Source of the DNA: an uncultured Kiritimatiellota bacterium
Lineage (GTDB): Bacteria > Verrucomicrobiota > Kiritimatiellia > RFP12 > DVOR01
DNA length: 64,000 nt
Reading direction: 5' to 3'
NCBI GenBank assembly: GCA_944391055.1
Contig: CALXSF010000002.1
Coordinates: 62,001 to 126,000 of the forward strand
The stretch's first letter is position 1. Every line of letters begins with the position of its first letter. Below, in pieces: positions 7,151-15,669 of the stretch. The position numbers and the translations under genes were made by a program. Under the pieces are notes generated by a model. That model saw only the letters and a program-made list of their open reading frames with translations. It searched no databases and had not been told where the DNA came from.

Positions 7151-8272
7151 TTAGCCCAAGAGGAGGGTGAGGGCGGAGAGGGGGAGGAGAAAGGCGAGGT
7201 TGAGGAGGGTGAAGAGGAGGAGGTAGCGCCAGGGGCGGGCGTCGGGCTCGCGGAGGTAAAGCCCCAGGGAGATGAGGCTGGCGAGGGAGGCGATCGGGGT
7301 GCCGAAGGCCCCGATGTCCGCGCCCCAGAGCAGCCCGCGCCAATCGTCGGTGAAGGGGGAGAGGAGGACGGCGGCGGGGACGTTGGAGAGGATTTGGGAG
7401 GCGACGGCGGCGGTGGCCTGGGTGTGCTCCTCAAGGAGTCGGGTGAGGAGGGCGTGGACGGATTCGACCTGCCCGAGGTTGCCGGAGAAGACGAAGAAGC
7501 CGACGAAGGTGAGCAGGAGGGCGAAGTCCACCTGGCGGAGGGCGGTGCGGCAGAGGCACAGCGCGGCGGCGGCCACGGCGGCGAAGAGCCAGGTTTGGGG
7601 GAAGAGGCGGAAGACGGCGAGGAGGCAGAGGGCGAAGAGGGCGCCGCAAAGCCAGGCCTGCGGCAGGTGGGTGAGGGTGCGGCGGTGCTCGAAGCGGAAG
7701 TCGATGGGTTCGTCGCGCAGGGCGTGGGTGAGGCAGAAAAGGAGGAGGGCGCCTGCGAAGGCGACGGGGAGCGTGGCGGCGAAGAAGTCGGCGCTCGGGA
7801 TGAGGTGGGCGGTGTAAAGGAAGAGGTTCTGGGGGTTGCCGATGGGGGTGGCCATCGAGCCGAGGTTGGCGGCGACGGTCTGGAGGGCGATGAGGCCGGG
7901 GAGGCGGCGGCGCAGCCCCAGCCGGTCGAGCGCGTAGACGGCGAAGGGGACGAGGGCGATGAGCGCGACGTCGTTGGTGGCGACCGCCGAGACCCAGAAG
8001 GTGAGCTGGACGAGGGTGTGCGCGAGGGAGCGGAAGCGGACGCACCGGGCCAGGAGGCGCTGCGCCAAGACGCGGAAAAGGTTGCATTCCCGGAGGCCGG
8101 CCACCACGAACATGAGGCAGAAAAGGAGGTTGAGCGTGCGCAGGTCAATCGCCCGCCACCAGTCGCCCGGCCTGTCCGCGAGGAGGAAGGAGAAGGCCGC
8201 CGCCGCCAGCGAGACGGCGGTGACGGCGTTGGCGCGCACGAGGCGCCACAGGGCGGTCAGGGGCAGGGGCAT
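7151..8272 (-). CDS. SLC13/CitMHS-like (ArsB/NhaD superfamily) anion permease
   Basis: The 373-residue product is almost entirely membrane helices, about ten to eleven. It has the two conserved regions of citrate/arsenite-type permeases: FWVSAVATNDVALIALVPF and, further on, TVAANLGSMATPIGNPQNLF, where the Asn-rich hairpins line the transport site. The substrate is probably an organic acid or another anion, driven by an ion gradient; this is family knowledge, not visible directly. The start at 8272 lies 16 nt inside the upstream MATE gene, so the two are translationally coupled. The operon begins with citrate synthase, which fits dicarboxylate or citrate handling but does not prove it. Confidence 0.75.
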   Translation of the reverse strand: MPLPLTALWRLVRANAVTAVSLAAAAFSFLLADRPGDWWRAIDLRTLNLLFCLMFVVAGLRECNLFRVLAQRLLARCVRFRSLAHTLVQLTFWVSAVATNDVALIALVPFAVYALDRLGLRRRLPGLIALQTVAANLGSMATPIGNPQNLFLYTAHLIPSADFFAATLPVAFAGALLLFCLTHALRDEPIDFRFEHRRTLTHLPQAWLCGALFALCLLAVFRLFPQTWLFAAVAAAALCLCRTALRQVDFALLLTFVGFFVFSGNLGQVESVHALLTRLLEEHTQATAAVASQILSNVPAAVLLSPFTDDWRGLLWGADIGAFGTPIASLASLISLGLYLREPDARPWRYLLLFTLLNLAFLLPLSALTLLLG

Positions 8273-9615
8273 GGCGCGGGTTCCCTTTCGTGCGGCCAGC
8301 GGCGGGTGATGGCCCAGTAGGCGGCGACGAGCAGCGCGGCGGCGCCCACCCACGCGGCGGGGTCGCCCCAGTAGACGGCCTCGACCCCGAGGAGGCGGAG
8401 GAGCCCGAGGGCGACGCCCATGCGCATGGCCATCTCCACGAAGCCGGCGAGCATGGGCAGCACCGAGCGGCCGATGCCTTGCAGGGTGTTCCGGAAGATG
8501 AAGATGAGCCCGAGCGGGACGAAGAAGGGGGCGACGATCCAGAGCATCCTGCGCCCAATCCCCAACACCGCCTCGGTGGGGGCGCTGAGGAAGGCCGCCA
8601 CGAAGCGTTCCCCGAAGAGCAGCGTCGCCGCCGTCATCGCCACGCCGTAGGCCACCGAGATGAGCACGGAGGCGCGGACGCCGGCGCGGATGCGGCCCAG
8701 ACGCCCGGCGCCGAAGTTCTGCGCGGCGTAGGTGGCCATGGCCTGACCGAGGGCGATGGGCAGCTGGCAGGCGACGTTCTCGACGTTGCGGGCGGCGGTC
8801 ATGCCGGCCATCTGGGCCACGCCGAAGGTGTTGATCGCGGCCTGGAGGACCATCGAGCCCAGCCCGGTGACGGAGAATTGGAGCCCCATCGGCACGGCGA
8901 CGCACAGCTGGCGCCAGGCCATGCCCGGCCGCGGCCGCCAATCCGCCCGGCGCAGGCGCAGCTCCGGCAGACGGCGGGTGACGAGCAGGAGGCAGGTGAG
9001 GGCGGAGGCGAAAATGGCGGCGTTGGTGGCCCACGCGGCGCCTTCCACCCCCATGCCGAAGCCGGCGACGAAGAGGATGTCGAGCGCGACGTTGAGGAGG
9101 CTGGCGCCGGCCAGGAAGAGGAGCGGCGTGCGGCTGTCCCCCAACGCGCGCAGCGTGGCGCTCTGGAAGTTGAAGAAGACCATGCAGGGCGTGCCAAGGA
9201 ACGAGACGGCCAGGTAGTCGTGGGCCAGGGCGAAGACGTCCCGCGGCGTGTTGAGCAGGCGGAGGATGGGGTCGGTGCAGAGCCAGCAGGCGACGGTGAC
9301 GGCCGCGGCGATGGCCGCGCTCACCCACGCGCCCGTGCCCACCGAGAGCCGGACGCCCCGGAAATCCCGCGCGCCGAAGCGTTGGGCGGTGATGACGGAG
9401 ACGCCGGCGGAGATGCCGAAGACGAAACCCAGCACCACGAAAAGGGTGCTGTTCACCGCGCCCACGGCGGCCAGGGCGTCCTCGCCCAGGAGGCGCCCCA
9501 CGATGACCATGTCGGCCAGCGCGTAGGCCATCTGGATGACGTTGCCGAGGAGCAGCGGCCAGCAGAAGGCCAGCAGCAGCCGCGACGGCGCGCCTTGGGT
9601 CATGTCGGTGGCCAT
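8257..9615 (-). CDS. MATE family multidrug/metabolite exporter
   Basis: The 452-residue product has twelve predicted membrane helices in two homologous halves. It shows the MATE hallmarks: PLLLGNVIQMAYALADMVIVGRLLG at the first helix pair (cited in part), the matching second-half FSVTGLGSMVLQAAINTFG, and GVSVITAQRFGAR. The proteins of this family expel cationic drugs or metabolites using a Na+ or H+ gradient. An ATG at 9603 (MTQGAPS) is an alternative start. It sits 7 nt downstream of tsaB and overlaps the following permease by 16 nt, in the middle of a six-gene minus-strand unit. Confidence 0.9.
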   Translation of the reverse strand: MATDMTQGAPSRLLLAFCWPLLLGNVIQMAYALADMVIVGRLLGEDALAAVGAVNSTLFVVLGFVFGISAGVSVITAQRFGARDFRGVRLSVGTGAWVSAAIAAAVTVACWLCTDPILRLLNTPRDVFALAHDYLAVSFLGTPCMVFFNFQSATLRALGDSRTPLLFLAGASLLNVALDILFVAGFGMGVEGAAWATNAAIFASALTCLLLVTRRLPELRLRRADWRPRPGMAWRQLCVAVPMGLQFSVTGLGSMVLQAAINTFGVAQMAGMTAARNVENVACQLPIALGQAMATYAAQNFGAGRLGRIRAGVRASVLISVAYGVAMTAATLLFGERFVAAFLSAPTEAVLGIGRRMLWIVAPFFVPLGLIFIFRNTLQGIGRSVLPMLAGFVEMAMRMGVALGLLRLLGVEAVYWGDPAAWVGAAALLVAAYWAITRRWPHEREPAPCPCP

Positions 9616-9622
9616 GGCGCGC

Positions 9623-10195
9623 TCACTCCGCGGGCGCGGCCCCCACGGCGGGGTGGAGGTAGAAGGGGGCGGGGTCCTCCGTCAGCGCGTCGCCCAGGCG
9701 GCGGACGGCCTCGGCGAGGAGGCCGGCCTCGGGGAGCGCGGGGCGGAGGCCAAAGTCGGCCAGGCGCGCGGCGTCGGGGCTGACCATGTCCTCCGCCGGC
9801 ACGAAGCGCTCCCGCGCCAGGATCCGGAAGGGGCCTTGCTGGACGATGGCGTCGTCGGAGACCGCGAAGCGGACGGCCCAGAGCGTGCCGCGCCGCGCGT
9901 CGCCCACCACCGTCACCTCGGGCAGACCGGCGGCCAGGGCGCAGAGCGCGGCGGAGGGGAAGCCTTTGGGGCGGAGCCCCAGGGCCAGCCCCATGCCTTG
10001 GAGGCAGGCGATGGCGGCGCGCACGCCCGCGAAGGAGCCGGGGCCGAGCCCCACGGCCAGCGCGTCGGGGCGGCGGCCGGCGAGCAGCCCGCGCAGGGCC
10101 GCGCACCACGTGGGGTCGCGCCCCTCCAGCTCGAGCGTCTCGTCGCCGAAGGCGATGAGCGTGCGCGCGGAGGAACGGTCGAGGATCAGACGCAT
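9623..10195 (-). CDS. tsaB: tRNA threonylcarbamoyladenosine biosynthesis protein TsaB
   Basis: The 190-residue product is a short actin-like ASKHA protein. It begins MRLILDRSSARTLIAFGD, with the first phosphate-binding loop degenerate as usual in TsaB, and carries the diagnostic GLGPGSFAGVRAAIACLQGM. TsaB scaffolds the TsaD-TsaE complex that installs t6A37 in ANN-decoding tRNAs. Its start shares one base with the epimerase stop (TGATG), which points to coupled translation. The C-terminus is somewhat short compared with the E. coli protein (231 residues) but agrees with many non-proteobacterial TsaB proteins. Confidence 0.9.
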   Translation of the reverse strand: MRLILDRSSARTLIAFGDETLELEGRDPTWCAALRGLLAGRRPDALAVGLGPGSFAGVRAAIACLQGMGLALGLRPKGFPSAALCALAAGLPEVTVVGDARRGTLWAVRFAVSDDAIVQQGPFRILARERFVPAEDMVSPDAARLADFGLRPALPEAGLLAEAVRRLGDALTEDPAPFYLHPAVGAAPAE

Positions 10196-11271
10196 CAGAA
10201 AAACCTTTTGGCGAGCGCCAGGACGCCCTGCTTCCACGGCACGCGGTGCGTTTTGCCGCTTTGCCCGCGGAAGCGGTCGAGGTTGGCGACGTACCAGGCG
10301 TAGTTGCGCAACAGCGCGTCGCGGTTGGAGAAGCGCGGCTCCCAGCCGAGGCGGTCGCGGATCTTGTCCACGCTCACGAAGCTGTCCTGCGGGGCGGTCT
10401 CGTAGACCCAGCGGTAGAGCGGGGAGAGGCGGAGGGCCTCGAGGACGCGGAGCGCGGCGATGACGAGGCGTGCGGGGGTGGCGCGGACGTGCCTGCCGTG
10501 GCCGGCGGCGTCGAGGACGGCCTGCCAATCCTCGCGCATGGTGGCGAACTGGCGCGTGCCGACGTTGTAGACGTCGCGCACGGCGTCCGAGTCCGGGTGG
10601 GCGAGCGCCAGGCCGATGGCGTCGCAGAGATCCTCCACGTCGAGCAGCTGGTAGCGGTTGCGGCCGTCGCCGATCATCGGGAAGCCGTGGCCGGTGTACG
10701 CCCAGTCGTAGAGGAGGGCGAAGACCCCGAGGCGCTCGGGCCCCACGAAGCTTTTTGGCCGCAGCACGCAGACCGCGAAGTCCGGCGCGTCGAGGCCGCG
10801 GACGATGCCTTCGGCGGCGATCTTGCTTTCGCCGTAGGGGCCCACGCCCTCCAGGCGGTCGCCCTCGCGGATGGGGTGGTGGTCGGGGATGCCGTAGACG
10901 GCGGTGGAGGAGATGTAGACGAAGCGCGCCACGTCGGCGGCCTTCGCCTCCTCGGCCACGACGCGCGCGCCCTCCACGTCGGTGGAGCGGATCTCGGCCT
11001 CGTCGCAGAGGGGGAGGGCGGCGGCGCAGTGGATGACGCCCCGGCAGCCGGCCATCAGGGCGCGGACGGTCGCGCGGTCGCGCACGTCGCCCACCACGGC
11101 GCGGAGGCGCGGGTCGGTCTTCTCGGGGTAGTCGAAGCCCACCAAGTCCAGCGAGCGCACCTCCTGGGCGCCGTGGGCCAGCAGCCAGCGGATGAGGTTG
11201 ATGCCCAGGAAGCCGCTCCCGCCCGTGACGAGCAGCGGCCCGGCGGGGAGGGTGGGGGCGCCCCCGCTCAC
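10195..11271 (-). CDS. NAD(P)-dependent sugar/steroid-type epimerase-dehydratase (extended SDR)
   Basis: The 358-residue product is an extended short-chain dehydrogenase. LLVTGGSGFLGINLIRWLL gives the TGxxGxxG nucleotide loop, GDVRD and IHCAAALP follow, and YGESK is the Tyr-x3-Lys catalytic motif with an upstream Ser in YISSTAVYG. The family oxidises, epimerises or dehydrates nucleotide sugars or related alcohols; the substrate here is not readable. I chose a GTG start at 11271 because it overlaps the citrate synthase stop by 4 nt (GTGA), while longer frames run through citrate synthase itself. The C-terminal 50 residues (SNRDALLRNYAWYVANLDRF) are typical of UDP-glucose-4-epimerase-like relatives. 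Confidence 0.85.
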   Translation of the reverse strand: MSGGAPTLPAGPLLVTGGSGFLGINLIRWLLAHGAQEVRSLDLVGFDYPEKTDPRLRAVVGDVRDRATVRALMAGCRGVIHCAAALPLCDEAEIRSTDVEGARVVAEEAKAADVARFVYISSTAVYGIPDHHPIREGDRLEGVGPYGESKIAAEGIVRGLDAPDFAVCVLRPKSFVGPERLGVFALLYDWAYTGHGFPMIGDGRNRYQLLDVEDLCDAIGLALAHPDSDAVRDVYNVGTRQFATMREDWQAVLDAAGHGRHVRATPARLVIAALRVLEALRLSPLYRWVYETAPQDSFVSVDKIRDRLGWEPRFSNRDALLRNYAWYVANLDRFRGQSGKTHRVPWKQGVLALAKRFF

Positions 11272-12665
11272 GCGCGCGTCTCCAACGGCACGTAGGGCAG
11301 GTGCGCCTTGCCGACGGCCTTGAAGGCCGGGCGCACGATGGGCCCGCCGTTCACCAGCTCCTCCAGGCGGTGGGCGCACCAGCCCACCACGCGCGAGATG
11401 GCGAAGAGGGGGGTGTAGAGGTCGGTGGGGATGTTGAGCATGTCGTAGACGAAGCCCGAATAGAAGTCCACGTTCGCGCAGAGTTCCTTGGTCTTTTCGC
11501 GGCCTTCGTTGAAGACGGCGGGGCCGAGGCGCTCGATGGCCTCGTAGAGGCGGAACTCGTCCATGCGGTCCTTCGTCTCGGCCAGCTCGCGGGCCTTTTC
11601 CTTGAGGAGCGTCGCGCGGGGGTCGGAGAGGGTGTAGACGGCGTGCCCGAGGCCGTAGATGAGCCCCGAGCCGTCGCCCGCCTCGCGGCGGAGGATCTTG
11701 CGCAGGTAGTCGGCGATGGCCCCTTCGTCGGCCCAGTCGGGGAGGGCGTCCTTGATCTCGTCCATCTGGTGCATCACGCGGAGGTTCGCGCCGCCGTGGC
11801 GGGGGCCCTTGAGGGAGAGGATGGCCGCGGCGATGGCCGAGTAGGTGTCCGTGGCCGCCGAGGTGACGACGTGGGTGGTGAAGGCGGAGTTGTTGCCGCC
11901 GCCGTGCTCGGCGTGGAGCACCAGGCAGAGGTCGAGCAGCTCGGCCTCGAGCGGGGAGTAGGCGGCGTCCTCGCGCATCATCATCAGGAAGTTCTCGGCG
12001 GTCGAGCGCCCCGGCACCGGGTTGCGCACGAAGAGCGACTCGCCGTGGTAATAGTGCATCTTGGCCTGATAGGCGTAGGCCGCCATCGCGGGGAAGCGCG
12101 CCACCAGGTCGATGCTTTGGCGGAGCACCGCGGGGATGCTCACCGCGTCGGGCGTCTCGTCGTCGCTGTAGGCCGCCAGCACCGAGCGCGCCAAGGAGTT
12201 CATGATGTCGCGGCTGGGCTCGCGGATGATCTTCTCCAGCAGCAGGTAGGGCAGGGAGCGCTTCGCGTCCAGCACCTTGTTCCACTCCGCCAGCCCCTCC
12301 GCCGTGGGCAGCTCGCCGAAGAGCAGCAGGTAGGCCGTCTCCTCGAAGCCCGGGCGCCCCTCCTTCTGGAAGCCGTGCACCAGATCCTGCACGTCCACGC
12401 CGCGGTAATACTGCTTGCCGGGCACCGGGACGATCTCGTTCTCGTCCACCACGTAGCCGTGCACCGAGCCCACGCGCGTCAGCCCCACCAACACGCCGGA
12501 GCCGTCCTCGTTGCGCAGGCCGCGCTTGACGTTGTAGCGGCGGTAGAGCGCCGGGTCGATCTGCGCGCAGGCCCGCGCCAGCCCTTCGTAACGCTGCAGC
12601 TGTTCCGCCGTGAGGGCCGTGGCCGTCTGGGTGTCGGGGGTCTCTTTCTTGTTTCGTGTCACCAT
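11268..12665 (-). CDS. gltA: Citrate synthase
   Basis: The 465-residue product condenses acetyl-CoA and oxaloacetate. Conserved segments are LHAEHGGGNNSAF with the active-site His, KGPRHGGANLRVM with the second His, and VDFYSGFVYDML with the catalytic Asp. A roughly 60-residue N-terminal extension precedes the usual core, which makes the protein longer than E. coli GltA (427). It is the first gene of a minus-strand operon with the epimerase, tsaB, MATE, permease and SGNH remnant. An extended -10 (TGG TAAGGT, 12714-12722) lies about 50 nt upstream, within the divergent region shared with the C10 peptidase. 2-Methylcitrate synthase activity cannot be excluded. Confidence 0.93.
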   Translation of the reverse strand: MVTRNKKETPDTQTATALTAEQLQRYEGLARACAQIDPALYRRYNVKRGLRNEDGSGVLVGLTRVGSVHGYVVDENEIVPVPGKQYYRGVDVQDLVHGFQKEGRPGFEETAYLLLFGELPTAEGLAEWNKVLDAKRSLPYLLLEKIIREPSRDIMNSLARSVLAAYSDDETPDAVSIPAVLRQSIDLVARFPAMAAYAYQAKMHYYHGESLFVRNPVPGRSTAENFLMMMREDAAYSPLEAELLDLCLVLHAEHGGGNNSAFTTHVVTSAATDTYSAIAAAILSLKGPRHGGANLRVMHQMDEIKDALPDWADEGAIADYLRKILRREAGDGSGLIYGLGHAVYTLSDPRATLLKEKARELAETKDRMDEFRLYEAIERLGPAVFNEGREKTKELCANVDFYSGFVYDMLNIPTDLYTPLFAISRVVGWCAHRLEELVNGGPIVRPAFKAVGKAHLPYVPLETRA

Positions 12666-12713
12666 TCTTGCGCGCGCTCCGTTGTAACCTATTCTCGATA
12701 AAAAACGGACGCA

Positions 12714-12722
12714 ACCTTACCA
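12714..12722 (-). promoter_or_regulatory. Candidate extended -10 promoter of the gltA operon
   Basis: Read on the minus strand, TGTGG TAAGGT matches the TGTG-type extended -10 used elsewhere in the window. It would give a leader of about 40 nt. A competing AT-rich stretch lies between it and the start. Confidence 0.4.
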
Positions 12723-12772
12723 CACCTGACCCCGACGCGCAAGCGCGCCCCCGCGCGCGCGGCGCGCCATTG

Positions 12773-12781
12773 TGCTACACT
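12773..12781 (+). promoter_or_regulatory. Extended -10 promoter of the C10 peptidase gene, predicted leaderless
   Basis: TGC TACACT (-10 at 12776-12781) in the context ATTGTGCTACACT is followed by GGGCCC and the ATG at 12788, a 6-nt gap. Confidence 0.7.
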
Positions 12782-12787
12782 GGGCCC

Positions 12788-14749
12788 ATGAAAGGGATAC
12801 GGACAGCGTCGGCGTTGCTGGCGGCCGCGTTGGGCGCGGCGGCGCCCGCGGCGCAGCAGGGGAACGCGTGGCGGCCGGCGCACACGGTGCTGGGGCCGGT
12901 CTGCCAGGCGACGGATTGGGATCAGGCCGGCAACCTGAACGCCTATGTGGGGGTGAAGGAGTTCGTTTGGCGGGGGAGGCGTTATGAGGGGATCGCCGGG
13001 GCCGTGTGCGGGTGCGACCCGTTGGCGTGGGGGCAGATTGCGACGTACCACGCGCTGAACCACGGCACGCCGTCGGCGGCGTGGGACCCGGGGGAGGAGG
13101 CGGGCTATGTGCTGTACAACGGCGAGACGGTCGCCCGCCAGACCCTGCCGGGGGCCTTCGACTGGGAGGCCGTGCGCGACAAGACGCGGCTGACGCTCGC
13201 CGATGGCTCGCAGGACATCCCGGTGGCGCGGCTGATGTGGAACCTTGGCGTCGTCGGCCACGGCGAGTATGGCGCGGACGCCGGGACGGCGGCGACGGTG
13301 GGGGTGGAGAGCTTCAGGGATTATTTCGGCTTCGGGGACGGCCTTTTCTACCAGAAGCCCCAGGCGAACGGCGAGGTACTGCCGTATTGGCGGGAGGCGC
13401 TGTGGCGCATCCTGCGCTGCTCGCTGCAGGCGGAGGCGCCCCTGGGCGTCGGCATCTACGTGGCGGGGGGCGCCGGCCACATGGCGGTCATCGACGGCTG
13501 GGGGGTGGACGCGGAGGGGAAGGCTTGGTTCCACGTGGACAAGGGGTGGGGGAGCGCCAACCCGGCGAACGCTTGGTGGGATTTGGATGAGGCCTGGGGC
13601 GAGATCCGCCATCTTTACGCCAACGTCTTCCCGGAGGACCTCGGCAGCCTGGTCGTCGGCCGCGTGACGGACGCGGCCTTCGCGCCGCTCGCCGGGGCCT
13701 CGGTGGTGTTGGCCGACGCGGCGGGCGCGGCGATCCGCGAGGCGACGACGGATGAGGCGGGGTGCTACGTCTTCCGGAACCTGCCGCGCGTGGATGCCTC
13801 GGCCTACGTGGATCCGGGGCAGGCGGTGCCGACGGCGGCCTACACGGTCACCGTCTCGGCCCCTAGGTTCGTGGGGGCGAGCCGGACGGTCGCGGTCGAG
13901 GCTTTCGTGGACGAAACGGCGCGGCAGGAGAAGCATGAGGCCTGGGAGGACAAGGGGAAGCCGTCGGAGGGGGGCGCGACGCAGGCGCTGTTTCGGGAGG
14001 CGTATGGCGGGGCGGTGGCGGATTTCGCCTTGGAGGGGGTGGCGCTGCGCGCCGCGCCCTCGGGCTCGGGCGCGCAGGATGGGTCGTCGTGGGCGGACGC
14101 GGCGCCGTTCTCGCAGGCGCTGCTGGATTCCGCGGGCGCGGCGCGCGCCGTCTGGCTCGCCCAGGGCGATTATCCGCTCGACGCCCCGCTGCGGGTGCCC
14201 GCGGGCGCGGCGCTGCTGGGCGGCTTCGACCCGGAGACCGGGCGCCGGGCGCCGTTGGACGCGCCTTCGACCCTGACGCTCCGGGCGACGTATCAGAACG
14301 CGATGGTCGTCTTTGGCGATGGCGCGACGCTGGATGGCCTGCGCCTGGAGGATCCGGACGGCGGGGCGGGGGTCATGCTCCAGCCCGAGGAGGACGCGAA
14401 GGGGGCCTCCGCCACCCTCCGCGCCTGCGTCCTTTCCGGGGGCCGGAACAACAACCTCGCCCAAGACGTCGACTTCGTCTGCTGCGTTTTCATGAACGCC
14501 GGCGCCATCGCCGCGCCCGGGGGCACGGCGCTGCACTGCGCCTTCGCCGGGACGCTGGGCGACGGCGCGGACGCGGGGGGCAACCGCATGGGGCTGGGCG
14601 CCGCCGCGCTGGGGCGGCCGGAGGGGGCGCTCCCCTGCCCCGCCGAGGGCCATGTCTGCCCGGGGACGGGGCTTGACGGCCGGCCGCTTGAAGGGACGCT
14701 CGGCGCGTTGGCGCCCGCCGCGCCGGGATGGCGGCTGCTGATTCGGTGA
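12788..14749 (+). CDS. Secreted C10-family (streptopain-like) cysteine peptidase with CarboxypepD-reg-like and beta-helix-like modules
   Basis: The 653-residue product starts with a signal peptide ending near AAPAAQQ. The peptidase domain (about residues 30-280) has the C10 layout: a nucleophile Cys76 in GCDPLAWGQIATYH, the catalytic His231 in GAGHMAVIDGW, and the downstream HVDKGWGSANPANAWWDLD. A carboxypeptidase-regulatory-like beta sandwich follows (VVGRVTDAAFAPLAGASVVL, about 285-390). The rest resembles right-handed beta-helix repeats (DGSSWADA, then a segment ending LLGGFD) found in adhesins and polysaccharide-binding proteins. The enzyme probably digests protein outside the cell. The start is set by the leaderless-type promoter. 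A second Cys (Cys74) lies two residues before the nucleophile. Confidence 0.8.
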   Translation: MKGIRTASALLAAALGAAAPAAQQGNAWRPAHTVLGPVCQATDWDQAGNLNAYVGVKEFVWRGRRYEGIAGAVCGCDPLAWGQIATYHALNHGTPSAAWDPGEEAGYVLYNGETVARQTLPGAFDWEAVRDKTRLTLADGSQDIPVARLMWNLGVVGHGEYGADAGTAATVGVESFRDYFGFGDGLFYQKPQANGEVLPYWREALWRILRCSLQAEAPLGVGIYVAGGAGHMAVIDGWGVDAEGKAWFHVDKGWGSANPANAWWDLDEAWGEIRHLYANVFPEDLGSLVVGRVTDAAFAPLAGASVVLADAAGAAIREATTDEAGCYVFRNLPRVDASAYVDPGQAVPTAAYTVTVSAPRFVGASRTVAVEAFVDETARQEKHEAWEDKGKPSEGGATQALFREAYGGAVADFALEGVALRAAPSGSGAQDGSSWADAAPFSQALLDSAGAARAVWLAQGDYPLDAPLRVPAGAALLGGFDPETGRRAPLDAPSTLTLRATYQNAMVVFGDGATLDGLRLEDPDGGAGVMLQPEEDAKGASATLRACVLSGGRNNNLAQDVDFVCCVFMNAGAIAAPGGTALHCAFAGTLGDGADAGGNRMGLGAAALGRPEGALPCPAEGHVCPGTGLDGRPLEGTLGALAPAAPGWRLLIR

Positions 14750-14790
14750 GCCGTCGGAGGGATTGGGCGCGAACACGAGAGGAGTCTGGA

Positions 14791-15435
14791 ATGATTGCGT
14801 ATGACGTCGTCGAGACGGGGCCGTTGGCCGAGAACTGCTATTTGGTTTGGCGCGAGGGCAAGGCGTGGCTCATCGACCCGGGGGCGGACTTCGGGCGGAT
14901 CGAGGAAATGGTGCGCGCGCGCGGCGTGGAGCCGGTCTGCGTGGTGCTGACGCATGGGCATTTCGACCATCTGGGCGCGCTGGACGAGGTGCTGCGGCGC
15001 TGGCCCGGGCTGCCCGTGGTGTTGCGCGAGGAGGATCAGCGGTGGGCCTTCACGCATCCCATGAACCAATACCCGCCTTTCTACGCGCACCAGCGGCGTC
15101 CCGAGACCCTCGTGGCGCCTGGCGGGCGGTGGGCGTGCGGCGGCATCGAGGCATGCCTCATCCACACGCCCGGGCACACGCCCGGCGGGCAATGCGTCCT
15201 TTTGGGGCAGGGCGTCCCCGCGCCGCTCTGTTTCACCGGCGACACGCTCTTCCAGGGCTCCGTCGGGCGCACCGATCTGCCGGGCGGCTCCTTCCCCGAT
15301 CTTGACGCCTCGCTCAAACGGCTTGTCGGGGCGTTGGCGCCCGAGACGACGCTTCTGCCCGGGCATGGCCCCGCCACCACGATGGCCCGCGAACGCCGCG
15401 ATAATCCCTATCTTCAGGAGGATCCCGGGTTTTGA
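14791..15435 (+). CDS. Metallo-beta-lactamase-fold hydrolase (glyoxalase II-like)
   Basis: The 214-residue product has the complete MBL metal site. THGHFDHLG gives the HxHxDH motif, HTPGHTPGG a third ligand, CFTGDTLF the bridging Asp, and LLPGHGPATT the last His. Its length and the FQGSVGRTDLPGG loop match the YcbL/glyoxalase-II-like group, which hydrolyses thioesters in the cytosol. The ribosome-binding site GAGAGGAG precedes the ATG. The gene starts 41 nt after the C10 peptidase stop without a visible terminator between them. The tRNA-Thr promoter follows immediately. Confidence 0.9.
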   Translation: MIAYDVVETGPLAENCYLVWREGKAWLIDPGADFGRIEEMVRARGVEPVCVVLTHGHFDHLGALDEVLRRWPGLPVVLREEDQRWAFTHPMNQYPPFYAHQRRPETLVAPGGRWACGGIEACLIHTPGHTPGGQCVLLGQGVPAPLCFTGDTLFQGSVGRTDLPGGSFPDLDASLKRLVGALAPETTLLPGHGPATTMARERRDNPYLQEDPGF

Positions 15436-15452
15436 CGCGCCTCGGGCGATTG

Positions 15453-15461
15453 TGTTACACT
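15453..15461 (+). promoter_or_regulatory. Extended -10 promoter of tRNA-Thr
   Basis: TGT TACACT (-10 at 15456-15461) in the context GATTGTGTTACACT lies 13 nt before the mature tRNA 5' end, so only a short 5' leader is expected. Confidence 0.6.
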
Positions 15462-15474
15462 GCGCCCGCGTTTG

Positions 15475-15550
15475 GCCAGTGTAGCTCAGTTGGCAGAGCT
15501 ACTGATTTGTAATCAGTGGGTCGCGGGTTCGAGTCCCGCCGCTGGCTCCA
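15475..15550 (+). tRNA. tRNA-Thr (anticodon UGU)
   Basis: A complete cloverleaf can be drawn. The 7-bp acceptor stem GCCAGTG pairs with CGCTGGC with one G-T pair. The D-arm contains AGCTCAGTTGG. The anticodon stem ACTGA/TCAGT encloses the loop TTTGTAA with anticodon TGT. The T-arm has the invariant GGTTCGAGTCC. The discriminator is T and CCA is encoded (15548-15550). It decodes ACA and, with wobble modification, other Thr codons. As an ANN-decoding tRNA it is an expected target of the TsaB pathway encoded nearby. Confidence 0.97.
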
Positions 15551-15557
15551 AAAGAAG

Positions 15558-15587
15558 GCCCCGCAGGCGTGACGCTTGCGGGGCTTT
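15558..15587 (+). terminator. Intrinsic terminator after tRNA-Thr
   Basis: GCCCCGC (15558-15564) pairs with GCGGGGC (15578-15584) with further pairing inside, followed by a short T run. Confidence 0.7.
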
Positions 15588-15614
15588 GGTTTCCGGGGGG
15601 GGGCCGGGCCGCCG

Positions 15615-15646
15615 AAAAAGACAACCGCCGGCGTTTGGGCCGGCGG
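15615..15646 (-). terminator. Intrinsic terminator of the NifU-like/GGGtGRT operon
   Basis: On the minus strand CCGCCGGC (15639-15646) pairs with GCCGGCGG (15625-15632) across a 6-nt loop and is followed by TTGTCTTTTT. Confidence 0.8.
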
Positions 15647-15669
15647 CTGCCTCGTGTCGCTCGGCGGCC

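Noticed and set aside
10195..12723. One long frame covering epimerase and citrate synthase
   Set aside because: The upstream 480 codons are an out-of-frame reading of citrate synthase. A GTG overlapping its stop fits the epimerase N-terminus.
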